Shown: piece by piece, positions 33,641-42,619 of the stretch
Layout: each line of letters starts with the position of its first letter
Position numbering within the stretch: the stretch's first letter is position 1
DNA from: Nanobdellota archaeon
GTDB taxonomy: Archaea > Nanobdellota > Nanobdellia > Woesearchaeales > GW2011-AR4
Assembly: GCA_022564635.1 (NCBI GenBank)
Contig: JADFLA010000005.1
Coordinates: forward strand, 1 to 48,771
Length of the DNA: 48,771 bases
Reading direction: 5' to 3'
Notes under the pieces: generated by a model
Told to the model about the DNA's origin: nothing
Database searches by the model: none
What the model saw: only the letters and a program-made list of their open reading frames with translations
Program-made: the position numbers and the translations under genes

Positions 33641-34858
33641 ATGAATTACAAACAAATATTGAAAGAACTGTACAGCTTAGAGAACATAAAATTCACACAA
33701 ACTCTTGTAAACATGAGTTTATTATTAAGAAAGTTAGACAATCCGCATAATAAACTAAAATACATTCATGTTGCTGGAACTAATGGAAAAGGCTCTGTTT
33801 GTGCGATGATTTCTTACATTTTAATAAATGCTGGCTATAAGGTTGGAATGTACACAAGCCCTCATTTAAAAAAATTTAATGAAAGGATAAGAATAAATAA
33901 TAAATTAATTTCAGATAAAGACATAGTTAAATATTATTTAAGAATTAGGAATTGTAAAACAAAATGTACTTTTTTTGAAATAACAACTGCAATGGCTTTT
34001 CTTTATTTTAATGATAAAAAAGTAGATTTTGTTGTTTTGGAAACTGGCCTTGGAGGAAGATTAGACTCCACTAATGTCATTACACCATTAATTTCTATAA
34101 TAACTAATGTTGCGTTTGAGCATACCGAATATTTGGGAAATAAAATAGAAAAAATAGCATATGAAAAAGCAGGAATTATTAAAAAAAAAATTCCTGTTGT
34201 TACGGCAGCTGAGGGCATTGCTTTAGCTACAATTAAAAAAATTTCCAATAAAGAAAATTCAAAGTCAATTATAATTAATAGAAATAAAATAAAAATTTAT
34301 TGCAATAAAAATAGTATAAGATTTGATATTGATAATCATAAAAACCTAAAATTGAAGAATTTAAATGGAAGTTTCCAAATTGAAAATGCAGCGATTGCAG
34401 TAAAAGCAATAGAGATATTAAACAATAATAAGAAAATTAAAATCAATAAAACAAATATAATCAATGGTCTAAAAAATGCCAAATGGCCCGGAAGATTCCA
34501 GTTCATTAGAAAAAATATATTAATAGATTGTGCACATAATCCAAACAGTTTCAAAATTTTATTCAATGAATTAAAATATATTGATTATAATAAATTAATC
34601 TTAGTGGTTGGTTTTTCTAATGATAAAGACATAAGAACAATATCAAAAATAATAAAACCATTAGCAGATAAGATAATAATTACAAAATCAAATAATGAAA
34701 GAGCTTTTAGTCCAATTACAATTAAAAAATATTTCAATAAAAACTCAATAATTATAAAAAATCCTAAAAAAGCATTAATATATGCAAAGAAGGTTGTAAC
34801 AAAAAATGATTTAATTTTAATTACTGGATCGATATTTTTGCTTGGAGAAATAATATAA
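33641..34858 (+). CDS. folC: Folylpolyglutamate / dihydrofolate synthase
   Basis: 405 residues. Mur-ligase-family P-loop YIHVAGTNGKGSVCAM, then GMYTSPHLKKFNERIR, FEITTAMAFLYF, LETGLGGRLDSTN, ITNVAFEHTEYLG and C-terminal GRFQ and LIDCAHNPNSF. Adds glutamate(s) to folate or dihydropteroate. A TATA-like TATTTATAATAC precedes the ATG. No other folate genes nearby. The gene is more AT-rich and Lys/Asn/Ile-rich than its neighbours. Confidence 0.92.
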   Translation: MNYKQILKELYSLENIKFTQTLVNMSLLLRKLDNPHNKLKYIHVAGTNGKGSVCAMISYILINAGYKVGMYTSPHLKKFNERIRINNKLISDKDIVKYYLRIRNCKTKCTFFEITTAMAFLYFNDKKVDFVVLETGLGGRLDSTNVITPLISIITNVAFEHTEYLGNKIEKIAYEKAGIIKKKIPVVTAAEGIALATIKKISNKENSKSIIINRNKIKIYCNKNSIRFDIDNHKNLKLKNLNGSFQIENAAIAVKAIEILNNNKKIKINKTNIINGLKNAKWPGRFQFIRKNILIDCAHNPNSFKILFNELKYIDYNKLILVVGFSNDKDIRTISKIIKPLADKIIITKSNNERAFSPITIKKYFNKNSIIIKNPKKALIYAKKVVTKNDLILITGSIFLLGEII

Positions 34859-34908
34859 CCAAAACACTTATATATATTGAATATATATGGTATATGGGTG
34901 ATATATAT

Positions 34909-35142
34909 ATGGTCCAAGCTATGATTAACATATCAAAACAAACAAATCAGATATTAAATATTGTAAAGGCTAGACATAATTTAAAAGATAAGTCAGATGC
35001 AATAGAAAGAGTTGTTTTGGACTATGGAGAAAATATGTTAGAACCTGAATTAAGACCTGAATTCATCGAGAAAATTAGGAAAAGACAATCCGAACCTACT
35101 GTAAAGATTAAAGACTTCAGAAAACATTTTGGTTTGGATTAA
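34909..35142 (+). CDS. DUF2683-like antitoxin
   Basis: 77 residues from the ATG at 34909, selected because the GGTGAT ribosome site (34897-34902) lies at the right distance; an in-frame ATG at 34894 is upstream of that. N-terminal MINISKQTNQILNIVKARHN with DKSDAIERVVLDY resembles archaeal DUF2683/RHH-type antitoxins; the tail (PTVKIKDFRKHFGL) would contact the toxin. The promoter has short TATATAT repeats that may serve as operator. Three bases before the RelE-like gene. Confidence 0.75.
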   Translation: MVQAMINISKQTNQILNIVKARHNLKDKSDAIERVVLDYGENMLEPELRPEFIEKIRKRQSEPTVKIKDFRKHFGLD

Positions 35143-35144
35143 AA

Positions 35145-35408
35145 ATGTACTCTTATGAATTAAGAAAAAGTGTAGAAAAAATATTCTTTAAATTATCAAA
35201 GAAAAACCCGAAACAATTGGACATTATTGAAAAGAAAATTCAAGAGGTCAGAAAAAATCCATACCACTACAAAAATCTCAGAAAACCTTTGCAACATCTC
35301 AAAAGAGTTCATATTGATAAAAGTTTTGTTCTTGCAGTTTCAGTAGACGAAAAAAATAAAAATGTTATATTTGAAGACTATGACCATCATGATAATATTT
35401 ACAAATAA
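35145..35408 (+). CDS. RelE/ParE-like toxin
   Basis: 87 residues. SVEKIFFKLSKKNPKQLDII, KNPYHYKNLRKPLQHLKRVHI and SFVLAVSVDEKNKNVIFEDY correspond to the RelE/YoeB fold: two helices then a four-stranded sheet, ending in DHHDNIYK, a common C-terminus of the mRNA-cleaving archaeal RelE type. Immediately downstream (2-base gap) of the DUF2683-like antitoxin. Confidence 0.85.
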   Translation: MYSYELRKSVEKIFFKLSKKNPKQLDIIEKKIQEVRKNPYHYKNLRKPLQHLKRVHIDKSFVLAVSVDEKNKNVIFEDYDHHDNIYK

Positions 35409-35411
35409 AGA

Positions 35412-35798
35412 ATGAAAAAAAACTGGAAATATGAAATAGCCAGAGACAGCATGGCCTTTGGCAGCATTCTTTTTTATTTAATCGTATTAGTAAGATCATT
35501 GATAGGTGAATATTTAGTTTTTGTTTACCAGCTTTTGATTGCTTTAATAATTTTAATCATATCCTCATTTATCATAAAAAATGCAAACCATCATTTAGCA
35601 AGAGCATTTGTTTTAGTGGTATTCACAAGCCTCTTCTACAAAGATAATTTTTACACTATATTTGCAGGACTTCTTTGGATTTTCATGATAGGCTCTGCAT
35701 TTTACATAAAAGAAAACAAGAAATCAATATATAAAGGTATAGTTTTAGGGATAATTGCTGCTTTGGTAAGTTATTATTTGAGTTTGGTTGTAGGTTAA
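35412..35798 (+). CDS. Small membrane protein after the RelBE-like pair
   Basis: 128 residues with about five hydrophobic segments (AFGSILFYLIVLVRSLIG, LLIALIILIISSFII, ARAFVLVVFTSLFY, FAGLLWIFMIGSAF, GIVLGIIAALVSYYLSLVV). Only 3 bases after the toxin stop, so co-transcribed. No recognised family. May just be a neighbour, not part of the toxin system. Confidence 0.65.
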   Translation: MKKNWKYEIARDSMAFGSILFYLIVLVRSLIGEYLVFVYQLLIALIILIISSFIIKNANHHLARAFVLVVFTSLFYKDNFYTIFAGLLWIFMIGSAFYIKENKKSIYKGIVLGIIAALVSYYLSLVVG

Positions 35799-35804
35799 AT
35801 TATA

Positions 35805-35990
35805 TTACAAACTTATCTCAATCTTACCTTTCTCTAAATAAGGATGCACTTTCAGCTTTTCTTAGGATCATTTAAATTAAATGCCTCTGTCATGTCATTG
35901 GGAAAAGTCATACCCCGGCTATGTCCGATTCTTATTGGCTTCTTAATGTACTCTTTTTCTAGTTTTTTGGCTTTTAATTTATTAATAGAG
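35805..35990 (-). pseudogene. Decayed AbrB-like gene
   Basis: On the minus strand the frames encode KPIRIGHSRGMTFPNDMTEA followed by FNLNDPKK and, after a one-base frame change, LKVHPYLEKGKIEISL and a stop. Together they resemble a SpoVT-AbrB hairpin (strand, S-R-G, P-x-D/E, L, then strand). There is no start codon upstream. The plus-strand frame 35844-36074 is its shadow. Confidence 0.45.
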
Positions 35991-36083
35991 GCTGAAGGAG
36001 AAAAAAGAAATTATGTAGATGCTATTAAGGTTGAGGAGAAAGTAAAAGATAAATTTAAATATTCCAAATACTAGAATCTCTTT

Positions 36084-36322
36084 ATGGCTATTCGGAAGAT
36101 GATGAGTGAGGCTGATAAGAAGAAATTTGAAGAGGAAATTATAAAAAATATGAGGCTGAGCATAAAGGGGAAGGAAAGAGAATTTTCTCTGATGAGATCC
36201 TAAGGAAGTTAAAGGTTTTAGCTCCTTTCGATATTGCGATTGTAATTATTGCATCTCTAATATTTATTTACTTGAATGGAATACAATACTTTGTTACTTT
36301 AATGCTTTATGAAATTATCTAG
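36084..36322 (+). pseudogene. Frameshifted small membrane protein
   Basis: ATG at 36084 with TATA-like TTTAAATAT ahead encodes MAIRKMMSEADKKKFEEEII; in the A-run 36143-36148 the frame must change by one base (one A missing) to continue as KYEAEHKGEGKRIFSDEILR and a membrane helix (FDIAIVIIASLIFIYL), stopping at 36322. After that stop the same frame stays open to 36370 (VTLLTSIISS...), so the stop itself may be a later mutation. Confidence 0.55.
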
Positions 36323-36372
36323 GTGACTCTGTTGACATCTATAATTTCTTCGTTTATTAAGACTAAATAGGA

Positions 36373-37590
36373 TTATAACTCAACATCCAAAACCTTGCTA
36401 ATTTCATCTTTGATCCTTTTCTCAAAATCTGGATTGGTTTCTCCTTCTTGTTTTTCGGTGCTTAGAGTTTGCATTAATTCCTTAATTAATGCCTCTTCTT
36501 TATTAGCATCAATATCTTTTAGTTTAATTTGTCCTAGATGCTCCTTGATTATCGCTGCTTCTGCATCCTCTGTTGATTTAGTGTCTATTTTGATTTCCTC
36601 AAATTCTTTTGTTGTTAAGGCATTTGTATTTTTCATGACAAAATAAGCTGATTTGTCATAAAGTTGTGTAAAAATTTCTTTGTAATCAATATCATGCGGT
36701 TTTCCTGAACTTAGAGAGCCAAATAATCTTATTAGAACAATAGTGTCATTGAATTCTTTGTCCTCAATTCCATTAATTATTTCATCGTAAATTTGTTCTG
36801 GATTTTTTCCATCACAATTTAGAATAATTTTATAGATATTATAAACTTGAATTGATTCCCATCTCAATTTATCATTATCCATTATATAGAATCCACCGGT
36901 TTCTAATTTTTCCAGTTCTGAGAATGAGTTTGGAAATAAGGGACCGGGGTAAGCAATTGTTCCATATCCATCAATTTTAGTATCTTTAACAATATGCACA
37001 TGACCACCTGCATAGTAATTAAAGTTTTTAGGTAATAAGGATAAAGGTTGTGTTATTATATTTCCCATGTCTTCTGGCTTTAATTCATCAATTCCAGAAT
37101 GGAACATGAATATTTTGTAGCCATCTTCTTGTTCTAAATTTTCTGTTATCAAATTTTCATAATATTTTTTTTCTAATGAATAACGCTTACCTAACATACC
37201 TGTTATTTTTGCCCCTGTTTTTTTGTCAATAGTAAAGTTTAGCTTTAATTTCCCGTCTATTTCTTCTCCTTTTACTACATTAATAAATAATCCTGCTTGC
37301 TCTAGAACATCAAGCATTGTTTTTCCCGATGGGGAATAATCATGACTTCCCGGTATAATGTAAACAGGAATATTTTTATCATTTAATTTTTTGAAAATAC
37401 TTACTGCTGATTTTAAATTATCAATTCTTGGTAATGATGTGTTGAATAAATCTCCAGAGATAAGGATAAAGTCTACATTTTCCTCCATGCATTTGTCTGC
37501 TGCTTTTTGGAAAGCTATTGTGGAAATATCTTTTAGCTTAGGATCTCTCCAAGAGCCTATGTGACAGTCTGCCATATGAGCGAATTTCAT
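36373..37590 (-). CDS. Mre11/SbcD-like DNA-repair nuclease
   Basis: 405 residues. Calcineurin-type phosphoesterase motifs: MADCHIGSWRD, ISGDLFN, PGSHDYSP (GNHD with N to S), MFHSGIDE and GGHVHIV. The capping and C-terminal helical region, ending with the acidic segment KDEISKVLDVEL, fits Mre11. The usual archaeal partners rad50, herA and nurA are not adjacent: the neighbours are a pseudogene and a flavin reductase. The change of Asn to Ser in the GNHD box (transition-state Asn) is unusual and may alter activity. A solitary Mre11 is the best call. Confidence 0.82.
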   Translation of the reverse strand: MKFAHMADCHIGSWRDPKLKDISTIAFQKAADKCMEENVDFILISGDLFNTSLPRIDNLKSAVSIFKKLNDKNIPVYIIPGSHDYSPSGKTMLDVLEQAGLFINVVKGEEIDGKLKLNFTIDKKTGAKITGMLGKRYSLEKKYYENLITENLEQEDGYKIFMFHSGIDELKPEDMGNIITQPLSLLPKNFNYYAGGHVHIVKDTKIDGYGTIAYPGPLFPNSFSELEKLETGGFYIMDNDKLRWESIQVYNIYKIILNCDGKNPEQIYDEIINGIEDKEFNDTIVLIRLFGSLSSGKPHDIDYKEIFTQLYDKSAYFVMKNTNALTTKEFEEIKIDTKSTEDAEAAIIKEHLGQIKLKDIDANKEEALIKELMQTLSTEKQEGETNPDFEKRIKDEISKVLDVEL

Positions 37591-37670
37591 AATTAGGAGA
37601 AAATCAAGTTTAATTTAAATAATTAATCAAAAAATATTGATAATTCTTTATTTTTAATTAATGCTAATTT

Positions 37671-38390
37671 TTACTCTCCCCAAATATCAGTTTTAATTTG
37701 CTCTTTTTTTGCTCCTAAGTTTTCAAGCATTTCTATTTTTGCTTTGATGAATTCCAAAGGACCACAAAGATAATATAAGCTGTTTTCAATATCTTCTATA
37801 TTTTGTTTTAATAACTCAATATCTATTCTTCCTGTTCTTCCAGACCAATTATGTTCTTCTAAAGGTCTTGTTATTGTTATAGTGTAATTGAGATTTGGGT
37901 TTTGCTCTTTAATTTTTTTTAATTCTTCACTATAAACAATATGATTTGGAGTTTTTATACTGTAAAGGAAATTTATTTTATTTGGAAGCTTTTTGTCATT
38001 GCAGTACCTTATTATGCTCATTAATGGAGTAATTCCTAGGCCACCACCTATTAAAACAAGATTATTCTTCATAGTTTCATTGAAATAGAATTTTCCGTAA
38101 GGTCCTTTAAATATTAAGAAATCATTAACTTTACTTTTGAACAATTTGTCTGTAAATTGACCTACTAAATCCATTGTAATGTAAATATAATTTTTTTGTG
38201 TTGGACTGGAAGCTATTGAATAGGCTCTTTGGAATGTTTTATTGTCTTCAAACCTTATCATAAAAAACTGTCCAGGGTAAAAAGCAATTTCATTTCCATT
38301 TGGGATTTGAACACGGAATGTTTTTGTATCCGGAGCTTCATCTATGATTTCAATTATTTTGAGTTTATGGTCTTGGATGGTTTGTTGCAT
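37671..38390 (-). CDS. FAD/NAD(P)-binding oxidoreductase (ferredoxin reductase fold)
   Basis: About 239 residues from the ATG at 38390 (MQQTIQDHKL); an earlier ATG at 38420 is in frame but adds a hydrophobic tail that is less likely. FAD domain: PGQFFMIRF, RAYSIASSP. NAD(P) domain: LIGGGLGITPLMSIIR, LYYLCGPLEFI. Ends TDIWGE in place of a ferredoxin domain, so it passes electrons to an unknown acceptor. Confidence 0.9.
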   Translation of the reverse strand: MQQTIQDHKLKIIEIIDEAPDTKTFRVQIPNGNEIAFYPGQFFMIRFEDNKTFQRAYSIASSPTQKNYIYITMDLVGQFTDKLFKSKVNDFLIFKGPYGKFYFNETMKNNLVLIGGGLGITPLMSIIRYCNDKKLPNKINFLYSIKTPNHIVYSEELKKIKEQNPNLNYTITITRPLEEHNWSGRTGRIDIELLKQNIEDIENSLYYLCGPLEFIKAKIEMLENLGAKKEQIKTDIWGE

Positions 38391-38670
38391 TTTTATAGGT
38401 AATAAAGAAAAATATATCAACTTTTAAATGTTTTTATTATTAAATTTTTATTCAAAATTTATTAATAGGGTAATTAAAAGTAGATTTTATGTATTCCTAT
38501 AAAATTCTTACCATATATGATTATAGTAAATAATGAGAAATTAGAAAGTATAGTTGCAAGAGTTAAAAAATAATGCCATAACAAAAAGAGAATAACAGCG
38601 ACGATAACTGCTTAATAAAAGCTAAGAAAAGATAGACACAAAAAACCCACGAAATCTTGTGGAGATGGTC

Positions 38671-40563
38671 TTACTTAATCCTTACACACTCCAAATTCCT
38701 AGGAGCCACTGTTTCCAAGCGAAAATTCTTATGTAAAGCGCTTGCTAAATCTAAACACCTTGAGCTGTCTCCGTGATTGACAATTATTTTTTTAGGTCTT
38801 GGCTCGCATTTAGCAACAAAATTAAGCAACTGAGTTCGGTTGCTGTGTCCACTAAACCCTTCTACAGTATGCACTTCCAGTTTAATCTGAACAATCTCAC
38901 CTTTACCAGAATTGCTTACAGTATATTCTTTTTCTCCTCTTTGTACTCTACGGCCTAATGAACCTTCTCCTTGGTAATTTACAAAAATCATTGAGTTCTT
39001 TTTATTGTCAGCTAAATGCCTTAAATACTCAACAGATGGACCTCCTTGCAGCATGCCAGATGTTGCTAGTATAACACATGGTCCGGTATCTTCGATAAGT
39101 TGCATCCTCTCCTCTTGGCTTCCTACTCTTTTGAATATTTCCGATAAAAATGGATTTTGATCTTTGTGAAATATTAATTTACGTATGGTATTATTAAGAA
39201 ATTCAGGATATGCAGTATGTATTGCAGTAACATCCCAAATCAAACCGTCAATATAGACAGGTATTTTATCCATCGTACCATTCCTTACCATGCTCTCGAT
39301 CACAACCATTATCTCCTGGCTCCTGCCCACTCCCAGCGTAGGTATTAGAACTTTACCTCCTCTTTTTATTGTCTCATGCACAATTTTTTTTAGCTCTTCA
39401 TCACTTCTCTGTCTCTCTGTTATATTACTTTCCTTACCACCATAAGTAGATTCTAAAAGCAATGTTTCTAAACGAGGAAATACTGTTACAGCTGGATCAA
39501 GCAACATTGTTCTACCATATTTCTGGTCACCAGAATAAAGTATATTATGAAGACCATTGCCTACATGCAGATGCACCATAGCAGAACCTAAAATATGCCC
39601 TGCATTATACAGCGTTATTCTAATATCTGGTGTTACATCAGTTACCTCATCATACCCCAATGTAATTGTGTGCTTTACCATTTCCTTAATGTCTTCTGTA
39701 GTAAATATTGGGTCTTTGCCCTCTGAACGTTGTATTTTTACAAAATCCAGGAGCATCAATGACATAACATCCCTTGTTGGTTCAGTACAGTACACAGGAC
39801 CTTTGTAGCCATATTTAAAAAGATAAGGTACAAAACCAGAATGGTCAACATGAGCATGGCTTACAATAACCGCATCTAACTCATTTATATCAAACTCAGG
39901 AGCTTCCAAATAAGGATATGGATGTTGCTCAGATGCTACATCAACTCCACAATCCAGCAAAACCCTACTTTCAGGTGTTTGTAAAAACAAACAGCTTCGT
40001 CCAACTTGGCGTGCACTTCCTAAATAACTTATCCTTATCCACTCTTCCTTTTTTTCCCTTATCCAGCCGTCATAAATTCTATGGCCTACTTTATCCAGAA
40101 ACTTTCTTCTATAGTCGCTGTTTTTATACAAAACCGCTCTTATTGTTTCTATTAATTTTGACCTTATAGCTGGTTTTCTGTTTATAAATGGAACCCAAAG
40201 TGTTTTGCTTCTTATGTCTCTTAAGATAGCACCTTGCTTTCCTATTGCCAAACCAGGCTTTCCCGCTTCTATTATGACCCTTGATCTTTGAGGATCAAAA
40301 ATTATCTGGTCCACTCCAGCCTCTTCTGGAATTATTTTTTTAATTTCTTTCTCAGCATCCTCCATATCCATCGTAATACTTGGATCAGGTCTTAGCTCTA
40401 CCCTTTTCTTTATATCGTCAACTATCTTTTTGATAAGCCCATTATTGTTCAGAAAGAAATCCTTATCCTTTGTGTACAGCACAATATTAGCTCCTTCAAA
40501 ATTTGCTTCGCTTATCTTATCACTAGGCAAATTTTTAAGAATTTCTTTAATTATATCTGTCAT
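38671..40563 (-). CDS. KH-domain beta-CASP ribonuclease aCPSF1 (FttA)
   Basis: 630 residues. N-terminal KH-like region (about 1-150; GLAIGKQGA at 104-112), metallo-beta-lactamase domain with HAHVDHSG (236-243), NAGHILGSAMVH, YSGDQKYG, and beta-CASP/C-terminal motifs ESTYGGKESN, IPTLGVGRSQEIM, ATSGMLQGGPSVEY, VEGFSGHSNR and IIVNHGDSS. All zinc residues are intact. Known as the archaeal transcription termination factor that cuts U-rich 3' RNA ends. TATA-like TCTTAAAATATAC before ATG. The 250 bases after it (38421-38670) show no convincing gene. Confidence 0.96.
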   Translation of the reverse strand: MTDIIKEILKNLPSDKISEANFEGANIVLYTKDKDFFLNNNGLIKKIVDDIKKRVELRPDPSITMDMEDAEKEIKKIIPEEAGVDQIIFDPQRSRVIIEAGKPGLAIGKQGAILRDIRSKTLWVPFINRKPAIRSKLIETIRAVLYKNSDYRRKFLDKVGHRIYDGWIREKKEEWIRISYLGSARQVGRSCLFLQTPESRVLLDCGVDVASEQHPYPYLEAPEFDINELDAVIVSHAHVDHSGFVPYLFKYGYKGPVYCTEPTRDVMSLMLLDFVKIQRSEGKDPIFTTEDIKEMVKHTITLGYDEVTDVTPDIRITLYNAGHILGSAMVHLHVGNGLHNILYSGDQKYGRTMLLDPAVTVFPRLETLLLESTYGGKESNITERQRSDEELKKIVHETIKRGGKVLIPTLGVGRSQEIMVVIESMVRNGTMDKIPVYIDGLIWDVTAIHTAYPEFLNNTIRKLIFHKDQNPFLSEIFKRVGSQEERMQLIEDTGPCVILATSGMLQGGPSVEYLRHLADNKKNSMIFVNYQGEGSLGRRVQRGEKEYTVSNSGKGEIVQIKLEVHTVEGFSGHSNRTQLLNFVAKCEPRPKKIIVNHGDSSRCLDLASALHKNFRLETVAPRNLECVRIK

Positions 40564-40936
40564 TTACATCATCAATTAGTATATTTTAAGAATACATTAT
40601 TTTTTCAATAATTTTCACATTAAATTTCTATCTTATCTTGCACAATTATTTGTTTAGTCATTATTTTATTTTCAACTTAATCTCATTATTGCACTAAAAT
40701 ACTATTAATAATAGGAAAATTTTCTCTATGTTTTCTTTAAGGAAATTTTTATCTTATTCTGTTTCTTCACAACTAATCTTAAGTTGTGTTTTGCGTTTTA
40801 ATTTAACTTTAAGCAAAACACCAAATTATTATTTTTTGTTATTTGTTGCGTTTTAGTTATAAAATGTTATTGAACTAAACTCTTAATCAAATAATTCTTA
40901 TTGCGTTTCAGAACTTTATTGTTTTTTAAGAATACC
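40564..40936. other. AT-rich intergenic region with hairpin and short repeats
   Basis: No gene in 373 bases between aCPSF1 and psmB. It holds a perfect hairpin GTGTTTTGC (40786-40794) / GCAAAACAC (40813-40821), three copies of TTGCGTTT at about 40791, 40846 and 40901 (spaced about 55 bases), and T-rich tracts after psmB that could end its transcript. The promoter of the aCPSF1 gene lies within the first 40 bases. Confidence 0.5.
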
Positions 40937-41575
40937 TTAAACCTCTATTTTAGTCACAATTTCCTTCGATAAAACCTTTTTTACACCATCTTTGGTTATG
41001 GTAACAATATCTATACCATCACCTGATGCTACATCTCTCTGCACAGCAGCATTTATGGATTTTACAGCTAATTTAATACCTTCTTCCACACTTACCTTTT
41101 TATGGTATAATGTTTCCAAAACACCATAAACCATTACGCTTCCAGAGCCAGAGGTTGTATAATCATCAACAACAACTATGCTGCCATCAGGAGCCAAATC
41201 ATAAATATGAAACCCCTCTTCATCTTTACCTCCAATTAAAAAATGTGAAATTCCTGGGATTAAGCTTAATTTTCTTATATTATTGTAAACCATCATTGAA
41301 AGCAGATTTGCAGCTTCTTTTACCGTACTTTCCCTATCAGTCCTAATCAGCTTTAATTTTAATTCTGCACGTATATATTTCGCCAATAACTGCACATCAC
41401 TTACAGTACCTGCAACCGTAACAGCTATATTCTCTGTTATATTTAGTATCTTTTCAAATTTCTTATGCGAAATAAGATAACCAGATGTTGCCCTTTTATC
41501 TGCTGCTAACACAATACCATCTTTACATTGCAAAGCTAAAGTTGTTGTACCTGTTTTTAATTCCTTATCAACCAT
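40937..41575 (-). CDS. psmB: Proteasome beta subunit
   Basis: 212 residues. Short propeptide MVDKELKTG is removed between G9 and T10 to expose the catalytic Thr (TTTLALQCKDG). The catalytic Lys is in AADKRATSG. SGSGSVMVYGVLE and AVQRDVASGDGID complete the active site. It forms the inner rings of the 20S particle; the alpha subunit gene is not in this window. TATA-like ATATTTAAATAT precedes the start. Confidence 0.97.
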   Translation of the reverse strand: MVDKELKTGTTTLALQCKDGIVLAADKRATSGYLISHKKFEKILNITENIAVTVAGTVSDVQLLAKYIRAELKLKLIRTDRESTVKEAANLLSMMVYNNIRKLSLIPGISHFLIGGKDEEGFHIYDLAPDGSIVVVDDYTTSGSGSVMVYGVLETLYHKKVSVEEGIKLAVKSINAAVQRDVASGDGIDIVTITKDGVKKVLSKEIVTKIEV

Positions 41576-41643
41576 TTTTTATCTTCAGAACTCTTATTTT
41601 TTGGTTATGCCTATGTTATATTTAAATATTACGTTTTTTGATT

Positions 41644-41683
41644 GTTAATAAAGTTTGAAACTTTAGTTTTGAATTTTATTAAC
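41644..41683. repeat. Nested inverted repeat between psmB and trmB-like gene
   Basis: GTTAATAAA (41644-41652) pairs with TTTATTAAC (41675-41683); within the left part is AAAGTTT-G-AAACTTT (41650-41664). It lies after the stop of the TrmB-like gene and before the psmB promoter, so it may be a terminator or operator. Confidence 0.45.
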
Positions 41684-41792
41684 ACCAGAAAATTTCACTA
41701 TTTTAAATTAATTATGTAATTTTCTCGTTTAAAAATTCAATAAATTACTTTGAAATAAAAAAATTATTAATCTTAAAATAAAGAATTTATAT

Positions 41793-42551
41793 TTATTTCA
41801 AACTCTTCTCAAACAAACCATTCAAAGCACTAACAAAATGAGGGCTTTTTATCCATACTCCTGAATCATACTCAGGATCTTTTCCAGCCATAACAAAGAA
41901 TATTTCCTCATTGTCAATATTTACAAACCTTGCATCATGTTTTGTGCTAAGAACTTCAACATTATGTAAATCAACATTTACATTTGCATTTGTGTAAAAT
42001 TTAATCTTGACCTTTTTCTTTGACAAATTATCCTTTACTTTTCTTAAAACCTTAACCTTATTCTTTATGCCATCTTCATTTGTAACTATTGTAACAGATT
42101 TCTTTGCCCTTAAAAGCATATCTTTCATAAAACTATTAACCTTATTCCTCCCAACAACATAATCTGTTATGTCCTCTACATTAACTTTCTTTATCCCTGT
42201 TTTGTGTAACAGTTCCAGTTCTTTGAAAATATCTGTTTCTGATAGCTTCTCTACAGATTCTATTTGCTGCTCTGCATCTTCCTGCAGCTTTTTTTGAACC
42301 CTATCCAAAACAGCTTCTGGCTCCACAGCAATATATTTAATTGGCTTTCCTATCTTCATTATAATAAAGCCTTTTTTTTCTAATGACTCAAGAACATCAT
42401 AACATCTGCTTCTTGGAACTCCGGAAATTACAGCTAGCTCTGATGCAGCCGCAATACCCCTGCTTAACAAAGCAGTCCATATCTTAATCTCATAGATATT
42501 AAGCTTAAACCTTTCTCTTAGTTCTTGTATAGATTCCTTTTGCATTAACAT
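41793..42551 (-). CDS. TrmB-family transcriptional regulator
   Basis: 252 residues. N-terminal winged helix: LNIYEIKIWTALLSRGIAAA, SELAVISGVPRSRCYDVLES, EKKGFIIMKIGKPIKYIAV. A coiled-coil follows and then a PLD-like domain (about 145-250) with ISD-type NKVNSFMKDMLLRAKKSVTI and VWIKSPHFVSAL. No sugar-binding TrmB C-domain is evident, so the effector is unknown. A TATA-like CTTTATATATAAG lies about 30 bases before the first ATG. Confidence 0.88.
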   Translation of the reverse strand: MLMQKESIQELRERFKLNIYEIKIWTALLSRGIAAASELAVISGVPRSRCYDVLESLEKKGFIIMKIGKPIKYIAVEPEAVLDRVQKKLQEDAEQQIESVEKLSETDIFKELELLHKTGIKKVNVEDITDYVVGRNKVNSFMKDMLLRAKKSVTIVTNEDGIKNKVKVLRKVKDNLSKKKVKIKFYTNANVNVDLHNVEVLSTKHDARFVNIDNEEIFFVMAGKDPEYDSGVWIKSPHFVSALNGLFEKSLK

Positions 42552-42619
42552 ATTATAACTAAGAATGAATTACTTATATATAAAGGTTTCTATAATTTTG
42601 TTACTTTAGAGTGAGGACA

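Noticed and set aside
35844-36074. 76-codon plus-strand frame
   Set aside because: It lies over a better minus-strand AbrB-like reading and its end runs through the promoter of the next frame, so it is a shadow.
36097-36116. Possible C/D-box guide RNA (ATGATGA ... CTGA)
   Set aside because: Spacing between the boxes is too short and they fall inside a decayed coding frame.
38518-38574. 18-codon frame starting ATGATTATAGTAAAT between aCPSF1 and the flavin reductase
   Set aside because: Very short, no clear ribosome site and no motif; could be a remnant but cannot be supported.
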